64,000 nt of DNA from Firmicutes bacterium AM55-24TS (GTDB lineage: Bacteria > Bacillota > Clostridia > UBA1381), in contig QTVU01000007.1 in assembly GCA_003460745.1 (NCBI GenBank), positions 28,197 through 92,196 on the forward strand, in the 5' to 3' direction. A program made the translations under genes and the position numbers. This document shows positions 9,390 to 17,290 of the stretch, piece by piece; position 1 is the first letter of the stretch, and each line of letters begins with the position of its first letter. Under the pieces are notes generated by a model. It worked only from the letters and a program-made list of their open reading frames with translations, ran no database searches and was not told where the DNA came from.

Positions 9390-11186
9390 TTAAAATAAGT
9401 TTTTATTCACTTCAAAATCCTCATCGGACAGAAGTTCGTAATTGGTTTCTCCGTAGCTTTCCTCCGGAAGTTCTTCCGGGTCAATAGAAAGAACGGAAAT
9501 TGATGAGTGCTTGATGGTCACTTCGCCGTGTTTATATGCAGAAGCCTTTCCATCGGTTGTAAGTGCCACATTCGGGTGCTTCAAGATGTCGTACTTGAAG
9601 TCCATAACGGGGCGTTCTCCACGAATAAACAGAATTGCATATTGGTTATCAAGCATACGAACCTCATCAGGAGTAAGAAGCTCTCGACCGCTAATCTGAT
9701 AATTTGTGGAGTAGTTGCCGCTTCGACCGGTACTTTTTCCGAAAGTGTTGGTATCAATGGTTTCCTTGCCGAGAAGCTCGGACACATATTTGTGGGTGCT
9801 TTGCTCGTTGCCGCCGAGATATAAAAACTCGTCGCAGTTACCTACAATGCTTTCCCATTGCTTTTCAAACAAGGCTTTAAGCTGTGCCAAGTTCTGCAAG
9901 ATAATACTTACCGATACCCCACGGGAACGCATAACCGAAAGAATTTTGTCGAAGTCATCAGGGAGTGAAACATTCGCAAACTCGTCCATCAAAAAATGAA
10001 CGGGAACGGGAAGCGAGCCGCCGTGAATATGGTCGGCAGCATAAAACAACTGCTGAAAAAGCTGTGTGTAAAGGATAGATACCAAGAAGTTAAAGCTGGA
10101 ATCGTTATCCGGTATCAAAGCGAACAGAGCGACCTTTTTCTCTCCGAGTGACGGGAGGTCAAGCTCGTCTGTGGTGGTTAAAGAAGCAAGACTTTCAAGG
10201 TTGAACTTTTCCAGTCTTGCCGCAAGGGTTATCTGTATGGACTTTAAGGTTTTCGCCGCACCTGAATGATAGGAACGGTAATACTTCAAAGCAATGTGGT
10301 CGGGATTCGACATCTCCAATTCCGCAAACAGTTCATCAAGAGGAGAAGGTCTTGTGTCCTCCTCGTCCTCAATCGCACCGGCTCTGAGCATTTCCATTAT
10401 CATTGCAAAGTTCTGTTCATCTTCGGGTGCTTCATAATGAAGATAAAATACAAGTGCAAGCAAAAGCATTGAAGCCGAGGTATCCCAAAAGGGGTCTTGT
10501 GATTGACTTCCTTTCGGAGTGGTACTCTTAAAAAGGTTCGTCACGAGCTTTTGCACATCGTTGTCATTCTGCAAATAGACAAACGGGTTATAGCAATGGC
10601 TTTTCTCCATTGAAATCAAATCGAGAACACGGACTTCATAGCCTTTGCTTTCAAGCAGCTTTCCGGTATCTCGGAGAATTTCGCCCTTTGGGTCAAGAAT
10701 GACAAATGATGTGTTGCACTGCATAAGATTCGGCTTGCAGTAAAACCTTGTCTTACCGGCTCCCGAACCGCCGCACACAAGGGTGTTTAAGTTTCTTCGG
10801 TGTTTCTTCGCATTGAGTCCGATACAGACATTTTGCGTCATCAGCTTATTTGCAGAAGCCGGAGACTGTCTGTATTTTTTGTTTACGGCTCTTGCATTGC
10901 CCCATTTTGCAGAACCGTGTTCTTCACGCCTTCGGTAATTCTTCTGTGTTGAGAAGTAAATCCCAATACCCATTGCATAGCAGAGAAGCAAAACGAGGAC
11001 AGTTTTTAGGCTGTCCTCGCATAGCTCAATATGAAATGGTTCGTTGAACGCTGTTAATAGGCTCGGCAGTATTTCCGGCAATCCTCCTTTTACAGAGGGT
11101 GCAATCAGAAGTGCCAGCCATACGACCGGGATAATACCGATGACGGAAAGAATAATAGCAGACTGCCTCTCGTTATCTCGATTCAC
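9390..11186 (-). CDS. virD4: Type IV coupling protein, VirD4/TraG family
   Basis: A 598-residue ATPase that brings the relaxase-DNA complex to the secretion channel. Two membrane segments in the first 100 residues (AIILSVIGIIPVVWLALLIA and LKTVLVLLLCYAMGIGIYF) precede the motor domain, with Walker A in CGGSGAGKTRF (about 138) and LMDEFANV as the Walker B region. I chose a GTG start (VNRDNERQS) because AAAAGGAACG lies just upstream; an ATG 78 nt further upstream lies inside the preceding gene and has no ribosome site. It overlaps that gene by 14 nt. Confidence 0.94.
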   Translation of the reverse strand: MNRDNERQSAIILSVIGIIPVVWLALLIAPSVKGGLPEILPSLLTAFNEPFHIELCEDSLKTVLVLLLCYAMGIGIYFSTQKNYRRREEHGSAKWGNARAVNKKYRQSPASANKLMTQNVCIGLNAKKHRRNLNTLVCGGSGAGKTRFYCKPNLMQCNTSFVILDPKGEILRDTGKLLESKGYEVRVLDLISMEKSHCYNPFVYLQNDNDVQKLVTNLFKSTTPKGSQSQDPFWDTSASMLLLALVFYLHYEAPEDEQNFAMIMEMLRAGAIEDEEDTRPSPLDELFAELEMSNPDHIALKYYRSYHSGAAKTLKSIQITLAARLEKFNLESLASLTTTDELDLPSLGEKKVALFALIPDNDSSFNFLVSILYTQLFQQLFYAADHIHGGSLPVPVHFLMDEFANVSLPDDFDKILSVMRSRGVSVSIILQNLAQLKALFEKQWESIVGNCDEFLYLGGNEQSTHKYVSELLGKETIDTNTFGKSTGRSGNYSTNYQISGRELLTPDEVRMLDNQYAILFIRGERPVMDFKYDILKHPNVALTTDGKASAYKHGEVTIKHSSISVLSIDPEELPEESYGETNYELLSDEDFEVNKNLF

Positions 11187-11376
11187 AGGAGCGTTCCTTT
11201 TCGATAACTTTGAACTTTTTCTTTGGGGCAGTTCCGACCTTGATGATAAGGTCGTCCACCGCATCGGTAGATTTGCCCTCGTTCATCAAATCTGTTTTCT
11301 CGTCGTTGAGAGAACGGATAATAATGCCGTGTTCATAATCGTCCAATGCGATATGATACATTTCTTCCTTCGCCAT
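11173..11376 (-). CDS. Small ICE protein, paralogue of the gene at 35367
   Basis: A 67-residue charged protein with AAGGTGAG before its ATG and its stop overlapping the coupling-protein start. The C-terminal part STDAVDDLIIKVGTAPKKKF matches YTDAADDIICKVLSAKKRKF in the small gene next to the tRNA end of this element. The two are therefore diverged copies of one family. Function unknown; the lysine-rich end could bind nucleic acid. Confidence 0.75.
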   Translation of the reverse strand: MAKEEMYHIALDDYEHGIIIRSLNDEKTDLMNEGKSTDAVDDLIIKVGTAPKKKFKVIEKERSCESR

Positions 11377-11385
11377 AGTCTCACC

Positions 11386-12270
11386 TTATCTTTCGTAGTC
11401 TTTGCTTCGTTCCTGCTTTTTCTTGTAAAGCTCATCGGAAACACGGGAGTGAATATCCGCCATTGCGTTTCTCGTTTTGGAAAGCTCATAGCGAATGTCC
11501 TTCGGCTCTTTGCCGGCGAGCTTTTCAGGGATACGGTTGATAGCAAAATTCTGTGTATCGACGCCGTACTTTTTGCAAAGCATATAGCCGATACATACTG
11601 CCTGAAAGCCCATATCCGCTCTGCTGTAACTGTCGCTGTTGATAGAGAGCTGTGCGTGGCCAAGCTCCTGTGCTACGCACTGAGCGACCGCTACGCTGTC
11701 TCCCACATCACGCTTTACATACAAGGTCTGTTCCTCGTTGTTATAAAACGCCGCCATATTGGGATACGGAAGCTCATTTGTTGCTTCCACTTCAACCGGG
11801 GAAGAATCCAGCATAACGGTAATGAGTGCTTTCGGGTCACGGTTGACAGTCGGTGCAGGCGGTCTTTTGCCGTTGGTCTGCGAAACATCAAAGACCTTTT
11901 TCACATTGTAGGAAATGCCGGTCGTACCGTCTTTCTTTGCATACTCGACAGGTTCAAGAATGGAAATGCTTTTCGCACCTTTCTGAATTTTCACATTATC
12001 TTTGCTCCAGTCATCAAAGTTTTTAAGCTGGCTTGCTTCGGGAAGCTGCTTGAAAATCAGAAGTGCGTTGACCGCAGAGTATCTGTCAAGACGGCTCTGC
12101 GTATCAAGGAAGGCTTTGAACTTTTCCGGGTCGGAAACAATCGCCTTTGCGGTGTCGTCCGCCATCTGATATACGGCTTCTTTTTCAGCCTTCATCTTCT
12201 CGGCATATTCCTCTTTGGAAAGTCGTTTGCTCTGCTGTCCTGCCTTAGCAGGGGTAAAATTGTTTGTCAT
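11386..12270 (-). CDS. ArdC-like antirestriction/zincin-type protein
   Basis: A 294-residue protein with an N-terminal ArdC-like single-strand DNA-binding region (RLDRYSAVNALLIFKQLPEAS...FDDWSKDNVKIQKGAKSISIL) and a C-terminal zincin-like region (DSVAVAQCVAQELGHAQLS). ArdC proteins protect incoming plasmid DNA from restriction. The usual HExxH is QELGH here, so one metal ligand appears to be missing. It lies between pcfB and the small 67-residue gene. AGAGAGGTAATCACA precedes the ATG. Confidence 0.75.
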   Translation of the reverse strand: MTNNFTPAKAGQQSKRLSKEEYAEKMKAEKEAVYQMADDTAKAIVSDPEKFKAFLDTQSRLDRYSAVNALLIFKQLPEASQLKNFDDWSKDNVKIQKGAKSISILEPVEYAKKDGTTGISYNVKKVFDVSQTNGKRPPAPTVNRDPKALITVMLDSSPVEVEATNELPYPNMAAFYNNEEQTLYVKRDVGDSVAVAQCVAQELGHAQLSINSDSYSRADMGFQAVCIGYMLCKKYGVDTQNFAINRIPEKLAGKEPKDIRYELSKTRNAMADIHSRVSDELYKKKQERSKDYER

Positions 12271-12275
12271 TGTGA

Positions 12276-13070
12276 TTACCTCTCTTTCACATTTTTGCTT
12301 TTAGGTTTCGGCTGCTGGTGTACGGTCTGTGCCGGGGCGTTCTTGACTTCCGGCTTTGATACCTCCGGCTCTTTGCGTTCTGCTTCTTTCTGCTGCTTGG
12401 ACTGTGCCTTATATCGGTCAAGCTTTGCTTTTACCGACGGCTTTCTCTGTCTGTCGCTTACAGTACCCTTATCAGTTTGCATATCTACCGGCTCGGAGTC
12501 GTGCCTTGACGGAGGGTTTTTGTCCGTTTTGGCGACTGTGGGGTTTGACTGGGAATACCCCTCTTTCTGAATAGGTTTTCTGACGGCTTCCTCAGTGATG
12601 ATTTCGTTTTTGGTTTTCGTCGGCTTGTCTTTCTCCAAAGCTTCACGCTTTTCGACAGCCTTCTGAGACTCGGTGACAATCGCAGCCTTATCAACTTTAC
12701 CGAGTTCAAATCTCTCAACGATTCTCTGAATTTTGGAAGCGTCCTCTGCACGGGCAATAATATCAATCGGGACATTATCGCCCTTTGTGTTTTTATCCCT
12801 GAGTACGCAGTAGAGAACGCCGTAGCGTTTTGCCTGCTCGGTAAACTTCTTCAAGTCCTTGTTGGGGATAGAAAACACCTTCAGCTCCTTGCCCGACTTA
12901 ATCATATTAGTAAGTCGAGCCTTGCCTTTTGTTTTCTGTTCCTGTTTGAGAACAGAGACTAAAAGAACGGCAATATTCTTTGCTGCCGCTCCGCTTAATT
13001 TTGCGGCTACTTCAAAGCCTTCAAGCGATAGCCTGACGACCTGTTCTGCCGCATCACCTCCGTTTGTCAT
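12276..13070 (-). CDS. pcfB: PcfB family protein (DUF3801)
   Basis: A 264-residue relaxosome accessory protein. The first ~130 residues form the PcfB/DUF3801 domain (GDAAEQVVRLSLEGFEVAAKLSG at the start, LKVFSIPNKDLKKFTEQAKRYGVLYCVLRD further on). The rest is a long, charged Lys/Glu/Pro-rich tail that is probably disordered. PcfB in pCF10 links the relaxase to the coupling protein. The gene overlaps the end of the relaxase by 17 nt, with AAAGGAG before the ATG. Confidence 0.88.
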   Translation of the reverse strand: MTNGGDAAEQVVRLSLEGFEVAAKLSGAAAKNIAVLLVSVLKQEQKTKGKARLTNMIKSGKELKVFSIPNKDLKKFTEQAKRYGVLYCVLRDKNTKGDNVPIDIIARAEDASKIQRIVERFELGKVDKAAIVTESQKAVEKREALEKDKPTKTKNEIITEEAVRKPIQKEGYSQSNPTVAKTDKNPPSRHDSEPVDMQTDKGTVSDRQRKPSVKAKLDRYKAQSKQQKEAERKEPEVSKPEVKNAPAQTVHQQPKPKSKNVKER

Positions 13071-14424
13071 TACGGTTCTGCTCCTTTCGTTCTTGTTTTT
13101 CTTCGTAAACTCTTACCGTTTCAAGGTTGGCTTCAATAACCTTTGACCTTTCGGCTATGTCATCACAAAGACCGACCTCTTTGCGGAGAGTCCACAGCTT
13201 GCTCGTGATTGCCGTAATCTGCTCTTTGACATTTGATAGCTCATCGTCACTCAAATTTCTTCTTAACTGTTTTCGCAGGTGCGTTCTATCGTCAGTCAAG
13301 GATTTGATTTGCGACAACACGGACTCTTTATATGAGAAAAGCTGCTCGTCGGTAGAAATGTTCTCCCGTCCAAGCAGCCTTGTCTCCTGAGTGATTTTGT
13401 CGAGCTTCAGCAAATCTTCTTTCAAAAGATAGTGAAGCCTTGCGGTATTCTGTTTTTTGTACTTCGGCAGATAACCCAGCTTATAGCAGTAATGCAGATA
13501 CAGCCCATACAGTCCGCCGACCTTTTTGACTTTGTGTTCTCTTGTGGGCATTCGGTACTGCCTGACTCTTACCGTTTCCTTTGCAAAAGGAACGATAAGA
13601 ACCTTTTGATTTTCCGTCAGCCTACGCTTGATTGCGTCCTCGGTATAATTCTCTCCGAGTGATTTAAGTCGTATCGGCTTCTTGTATCCTTTCGGGACAA
13701 TCGTCCAATACTTTCGACTGTCGCTGAGACAATGTTCATAGCCCATCTGAGTCAGGATATAATCAAAGGTCTTTAAGTTGGTGCTGTGTGCAATCGCTTC
13801 ATCAATGGCGTCACGGGTCATTGAATATCGGCTCGGCATACCGGCTTGTTCCTGCTTGTAGTAATAAGAGGATTGCTTACTGCGGTTTGGGTTCGGATTG
13901 TAATACAGTCCGTACTTTTCACAAAGGCAGTCGGCAACCAAACGAAACTTGAACCACGCTTTTTCGTCGCCCCATAACCGCTTGCCGTCCACAAAGGAAA
14001 CGGAGTTTATTACATAATGACAGTGCAGGTGTTTCGTGTTCAGATGAGTAGTAACCACCACCTGAAATCTTTTGCCCCACACTTCGTTTGCAAATTCCAT
14101 TCCGATTTTCTGTGCAAGCTCCGGGGATATGTCCTGTTCCTTAAAGCTCAGGTATCCGTGATAGGCTTGAATGCCGTCGTCTTTGCCGTATGCTTTTTTT
14201 ACAGATATAAACTGGTCTCTTGCGGTCGCAGGGTTGCAGTTGATACCCTCTACGAAAAACTCACGCTCGGTTTTTTCTTCGTCCTTTGCATAGCTGAGAA
14301 CATCACGGAGAGCCTGATACTGTTCCTCGGTGTAAATGTCTGCCGCCGTCTTTTCGGGATTGGCGGCATAGTCGATTACCTGACCGAGCCTTGATGTGAC
14401 CGACCACAATTTACTTACTGCCAT
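13054..14424 (-). CDS. mobA: Relaxase / mobilization nuclease (MobA/VirD2-like)
   Basis: A 456-residue DNA strand transferase that would nick oriT and lead the strand into the recipient. The N-terminal relaxase domain shows the metal-binding histidine cluster in THLNTKHLHCHYVIN (about 126-140) and a likely catalytic Tyr in QVIDYAANP (about 18). The C-terminal half is helical and Lys/Arg/Glu-rich, suited to DNA and partner binding. The start overlaps the mobC stop. A strong oriT candidate lies just upstream of the mobC module. Confidence 0.93.
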   Translation of the reverse strand: MAVSKLWSVTSRLGQVIDYAANPEKTAADIYTEEQYQALRDVLSYAKDEEKTEREFFVEGINCNPATARDQFISVKKAYGKDDGIQAYHGYLSFKEQDISPELAQKIGMEFANEVWGKRFQVVVTTHLNTKHLHCHYVINSVSFVDGKRLWGDEKAWFKFRLVADCLCEKYGLYYNPNPNRSKQSSYYYKQEQAGMPSRYSMTRDAIDEAIAHSTNLKTFDYILTQMGYEHCLSDSRKYWTIVPKGYKKPIRLKSLGENYTEDAIKRRLTENQKVLIVPFAKETVRVRQYRMPTREHKVKKVGGLYGLYLHYCYKLGYLPKYKKQNTARLHYLLKEDLLKLDKITQETRLLGRENISTDEQLFSYKESVLSQIKSLTDDRTHLRKQLRRNLSDDELSNVKEQITAITSKLWTLRKEVGLCDDIAERSKVIEANLETVRVYEEKQERKEQNRNDKRR

Positions 14425-14756
14425 TTCATATCGCTCTTATCGGGTCTTAAAAAAGTACGCTCCACATCAGCCTGAAACTTGTGCCAACGCTCGGCTTCCT
14501 TTTTGAGCTGCGGTGCGTCCACAAATCCGAGGGTGTTTGCTTTCGCCGCAAGCTGATTGATGTTGTTGCCGATAGCGGAAAGCTCACGCATAACATCGTA
14601 AAATCTTTCATCGGGCTTTTCTCTCGGCTCGTATCCTCTGAGAAGCAAACGGATAAGTCCGCCTTCGGAAAGACACGCCCGCTTTGCTTTTTTCTGCAAA
14701 TCCTGAGCTTCTGCCTTGTTCATCAGAATGTGCTTTTCAATGTTTCTCTTGCTCAT
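14415..14756 (-). CDS. mobC: MobC-type relaxosome accessory protein
   Basis: A 113-residue protein of the MobC/MbeC kind that binds oriT and helps the relaxase nick. Visible hallmarks are the short basic N-terminus, a likely ribbon-helix-helix region (SEGGLIRLLLRGYEPREKPDE) and the conserved ELSAIGNNINQLAAKAN helix. AAAGGACAG precedes the ATG. It overlaps the DUF3789 gene upstream and the relaxase downstream. Confidence 0.9.
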   Translation of the reverse strand: MSKRNIEKHILMNKAEAQDLQKKAKRACLSEGGLIRLLLRGYEPREKPDERFYDVMRELSAIGNNINQLAAKANTLGFVDAPQLKKEAERWHKFQADVERTFLRPDKSDMKWQ

Positions 14757-14880
14757 TTTTATCGCTGTCCTTTCTGTAAATATAGTGTCTGTCCCGGTTT
14801 ATCTGAAACAGGCACATTGTTGTTACTCCGAAAAAGCCGCCGATGAGTAACCCGGCGGCGACCAATACTATCTCCCGCAA
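14737..14880 (-). CDS. DUF3789-like small membrane protein
   Basis: A 47-residue protein read from a TTG start (LREIVLVAAGLLIGGFFGV...) with GAAAGGAG 10-11 nt upstream. One N-terminal membrane segment with the pattern LLIGGFFGVTTMCLFQ is followed by a short charged tail. This matches the short DUF3789 proteins common just before mobC on such elements. It overlaps the mobC start by 20 nt. Confidence 0.65.
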   Translation of the reverse strand: MREIVLVAAGLLIGGFFGVTTMCLFQINRDRHYIYRKDSDKNEQEKH

Positions 14881-14904
14881 AGCTTATGCTCCTTTCTTGC
14901 TTGG

Positions 14905-15001
14905 GGTATTAGGGGCAACCCCTAACGAGTGTACCGTTTTGGACATTCCTGTCCATAAATGGTCTGCTCGCTAAGATTATGCAGACACTCAGGGTTGCCC
15001 C
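14905..15001. other. Candidate origin of transfer (oriT)
   Basis: A non-coding 130-bp gap directly upstream of the mobC/relaxase module holds nested palindromes: TTAGGGG-CAA-CCCCTAA (14909-14925), TGGACA-TTCC-TGTCCA (14940-14955), GTCTGC...GCAGAC (14962-14986), and a long-range pair GGGGCAACCC (14912-14921) with GGGTTGCCCC (14992-15001). Position and structure fit an oriT. The nick site was not identified. Confidence 0.65.
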
Positions 15002-15013
15002 ATAGATTGACTC

Positions 15014-15931
15014 TTATCTCTCCATATCCTTTGAGACAGGCTTATACGGCTTTGCTTCAATACCGTCCAAGGACTTATAAAATCTCTCCGGGTATTTGAA
15101 CTTTTCCTCGTACTTACGAGCCAGTTCTTTCGGCATACTGAGGAACTTTTCCGACTCAATCGGTGCGTATGCAATGAAGAACTTGCCGGCAATAATGTCG
15201 AGCATTTCACGGTTGCTGTCGTCTTTCACATAACATTTTTCAATCTTCCAACCATCCTTGCCGCCGTGTTCATCAGCCATATACGCTTCCAGTCGCACAC
15301 ATTTATCCGAGCCGTCAAGGGAAGAAGCATAGATAGAATATCCTCCCATACCCTCAATGAAAGCCTTATTGTTACTGCTGACAACATAGGTTCTTTGTTC
15401 CTCTGTGTAAGGCTTGTCAAAGCTGTCATCCGTAAAAACAATATATCCGGTCGTGTGGTTTCTTTCTTTTTCTGCCTGCCGGAAATGAGCTTTCAACTGC
15501 GGATAACTCATCTCAACATTCTCAGGCTCGGAATAAACTGCCCTGTTCAACGGCAAGCCGTTCATCTTTCCTTCATCGTTGCAGATGATGGCAACTTCGT
15601 CCTCAAAGGGCATATATTCTTCAATATCTCCCTCCACAAGAGACTGCATTGCTTCAAGCGTATCCTCGATTTCAATGAGCTTCGGATACCTGCCCGGCTC
15701 AACAAGAATGACGGAAATCTTCTCAGGTGCTTCTACCTTTTCAAAGGTATCCTCGTTAATATTCAAGGCGAGGGAGCTTCCGTTTTCCCAACTCATATGA
15801 ATCTGTCCGGCGTCGTCAACGAATTTAACCGTTCCTTTCAGACCGTAGGGCATTTGACTTTCGCCAGCCATTTCAGTGAGTACAATCTGCGTTCCCTCCG
15901 GGTACATTTCTCTGATTTCTTTTAGTTTCAT
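15014..15931 (-). CDS. DUF4314/DUF3846-domain ICE protein
   Basis: A 305-residue protein. Residues 1-60 match the DUF4314 pattern (MYPEGTQIVLTEMAGES...GLKGTVKFVDDAGQIHMSWENGSSLAL). Residues 75-135 match DUF3846 (VILVEPGRYPKLIEIEDTLEAMQSLV...ICNDEGKMNGLPLNRAVY). The rest is not recognised. These domains recur on Firmicutes ICEs with unknown function. The ATG follows AAAGGAG and overlaps the stop of the TOPRIM gene (ATGA). Confidence 0.8.
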   Translation of the reverse strand: MKLKEIREMYPEGTQIVLTEMAGESQMPYGLKGTVKFVDDAGQIHMSWENGSSLALNINEDTFEKVEAPEKISVILVEPGRYPKLIEIEDTLEAMQSLVEGDIEEYMPFEDEVAIICNDEGKMNGLPLNRAVYSEPENVEMSYPQLKAHFRQAEKERNHTTGYIVFTDDSFDKPYTEEQRTYVVSSNNKAFIEGMGGYSIYASSLDGSDKCVRLEAYMADEHGGKDGWKIEKCYVKDDSNREMLDIIAGKFFIAYAPIESEKFLSMPKELARKYEEKFKYPERFYKSLDGIEAKPYKPVSKDMER

Positions 15932-16881
15932 CGTGCAAAACTCCTTTCGGTTTTATCTTTTATTCCCAAGCGTTTACAAAGAAAGTCGTTGACATCTTTC
16001 CCATATTGGGGAGGGTCGTCAACGACTTCATACTTATCTGAAAGAATCGTCTGCAACGCTTTGGTCGCTTTTCTTCCGGCAATATCATTGTCCAAATGAA
16101 GAACAATTCGCCTGATTGTTTTGTCCTTTTCAAGCAGCCTGCCGAGTGTAACAGGCACTTTCGAGTCCTCGATTTTCTGCTTTGGGGAATACACTCCCGC
16201 AAGAGAAACAAGGTTAAACTGTCGCCAGTCTTTGCCCTCCAGCTTCATCAAAGTTGCATAGGAAAGCAGGTCAATGGCACACTCAAAAAGATGAACCTCT
16301 CCGGTGTTCTCGGCAGTCAGGCGGAAAGAATATTGCTTTTTGCTTCCGGTGCAGTCGCCCATAATTCTTGATTGATTTGTTGCTCTGTATGCGGCGTATT
16401 TAGGTTCTTTGTTCTCGTCATAGCCGATAAAAACAGCATTATGATATGGGAGCGACTCGATGATTAGCTTCTGTTCCAAGCAGTAGTTGATAATTTCATA
16501 ATCAATCCCACGCCCGAAAAGATAATCAAATACCACATCGGTAGTGGGGCTTTTTTCAGGCAGAAGCAAAGGCTGGTTCTCATAACTTTTGATGTTTTCA
16601 CAAGTCGGAAAGCTGACTGAACCGTTTCCCATAATGGTCTGAACCGCCTCCACAAAATCCATTCCACGGACTTTGATAAGGTAATCGAGGGCAGATTTGC
16701 CCCCGATACCTCTCGACCACCACATCCATTTGCCGTTGGAAATCTTCAAGCTGTCGTGGGTTCTTGTGGTGTAGGTGTTACTTGAAAATTTAACAAGCTC
16801 GCCCGGTTCATACTCTCTAAGATAGGTTAATAAATCCATTCGTTTGGCTTCGGTTATGACTTCCGGTGCAATATACGGCAT
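15928..16881 (-). CDS. DUF3991/TOPRIM-domain protein (primase-like)
   Basis: A 317-residue protein with an N-terminal DUF3991-like region (MDLLTYLREYEPGELVKFSSNTYTTR split over two strands, GGKSALDYLIKVRG) that resembles the zinc-finger part of DnaG-type primases without the zinc ligands. A C-terminal TOPRIM fold follows, with the DxD-type motif in VLHLDNDIAGRKA (about residue 263). Such proteins are thought to prime or process the transferred strand. The first in-frame codon is a GTG; I prefer the ATG 9 nt later, though both have a poor ribosome site. Confidence 0.85.
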   Translation of the reverse strand: MPYIAPEVITEAKRMDLLTYLREYEPGELVKFSSNTYTTRTHDSLKISNGKWMWWSRGIGGKSALDYLIKVRGMDFVEAVQTIMGNGSVSFPTCENIKSYENQPLLLPEKSPTTDVVFDYLFGRGIDYEIINYCLEQKLIIESLPYHNAVFIGYDENKEPKYAAYRATNQSRIMGDCTGSKKQYSFRLTAENTGEVHLFECAIDLLSYATLMKLEGKDWRQFNLVSLAGVYSPKQKIEDSKVPVTLGRLLEKDKTIRRIVLHLDNDIAGRKATKALQTILSDKYEVVDDPPQYGKDVNDFLCKRLGIKDKTERSFAR

Positions 16882-16897
16882 AATTATCACCGCCGTT

Positions 16898-17290
16898 CTA
16901 CATCAGCAAATCGGCAACCGCTTTCTGTATCGGTTCGTTGATACTGAGCTTTGCAATGATAATGAGTATCTTATCAACAGGGCAGCCGATGTCATTCCAA
17001 ACAGTCCAAGCACCTCCCGCAAGGTCGTCGTTTTCATACAAAGCAATGATTTCTTCCGGCGAAAACACCGTTTCAATGCTCTGTCGAACCAACTCTCCGT
17101 AGAAAGAAAGCTTTGCATTTCTAAGGGCAAATTCTGCTTCCTTTGCGGGCGGTTTGCTTCTTTTCAATTCGAGATATGCTTTATCAAGTCTCCTGACCAC
17201 AACCATCATCATTGCGTCAAAAGGGTTAATGATTGCTTTTCTGCAAGGGCAGTTTTCTCTTTCCTTATCGGGTGTCATTTTATCGTTCAT
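16898..17290 (-). CDS. Conserved ICE hypothetical protein
   Basis: A 130-residue protein that I do not recognise by function. It has a CPCRK motif near the start, a hydrophobic-basic helix (NPFDAMMMVVVRRLDKAYLELKR) and an acidic C-terminal half. The ATG follows GAAAGGAGAAAACCT and overlaps the end of the helicase gene. Earlier in-frame ATGs lie inside that gene without ribosome sites. Its place between the helicase and the TOPRIM gene suggests a part in DNA processing, but this is only context. Confidence 0.7.
   Translation of the reverse strand: MNDKMTPDKERENCPCRKAIINPFDAMMMVVVRRLDKAYLELKRSKPPAKEAEFALRNAKLSFYGELVRQSIETVFSPEEIIALYENDDLAGGAWTVWNDIGCPVDKILIIIAKLSINEPIQKAVADLLM

Noticed and set aside
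11044..12570. 508-codon plus-strand frame opposite virD4, the ArdC-like gene and pcfB
   Set aside because: It spans several well-supported genes on the other strand and lacks any recognisable domain.
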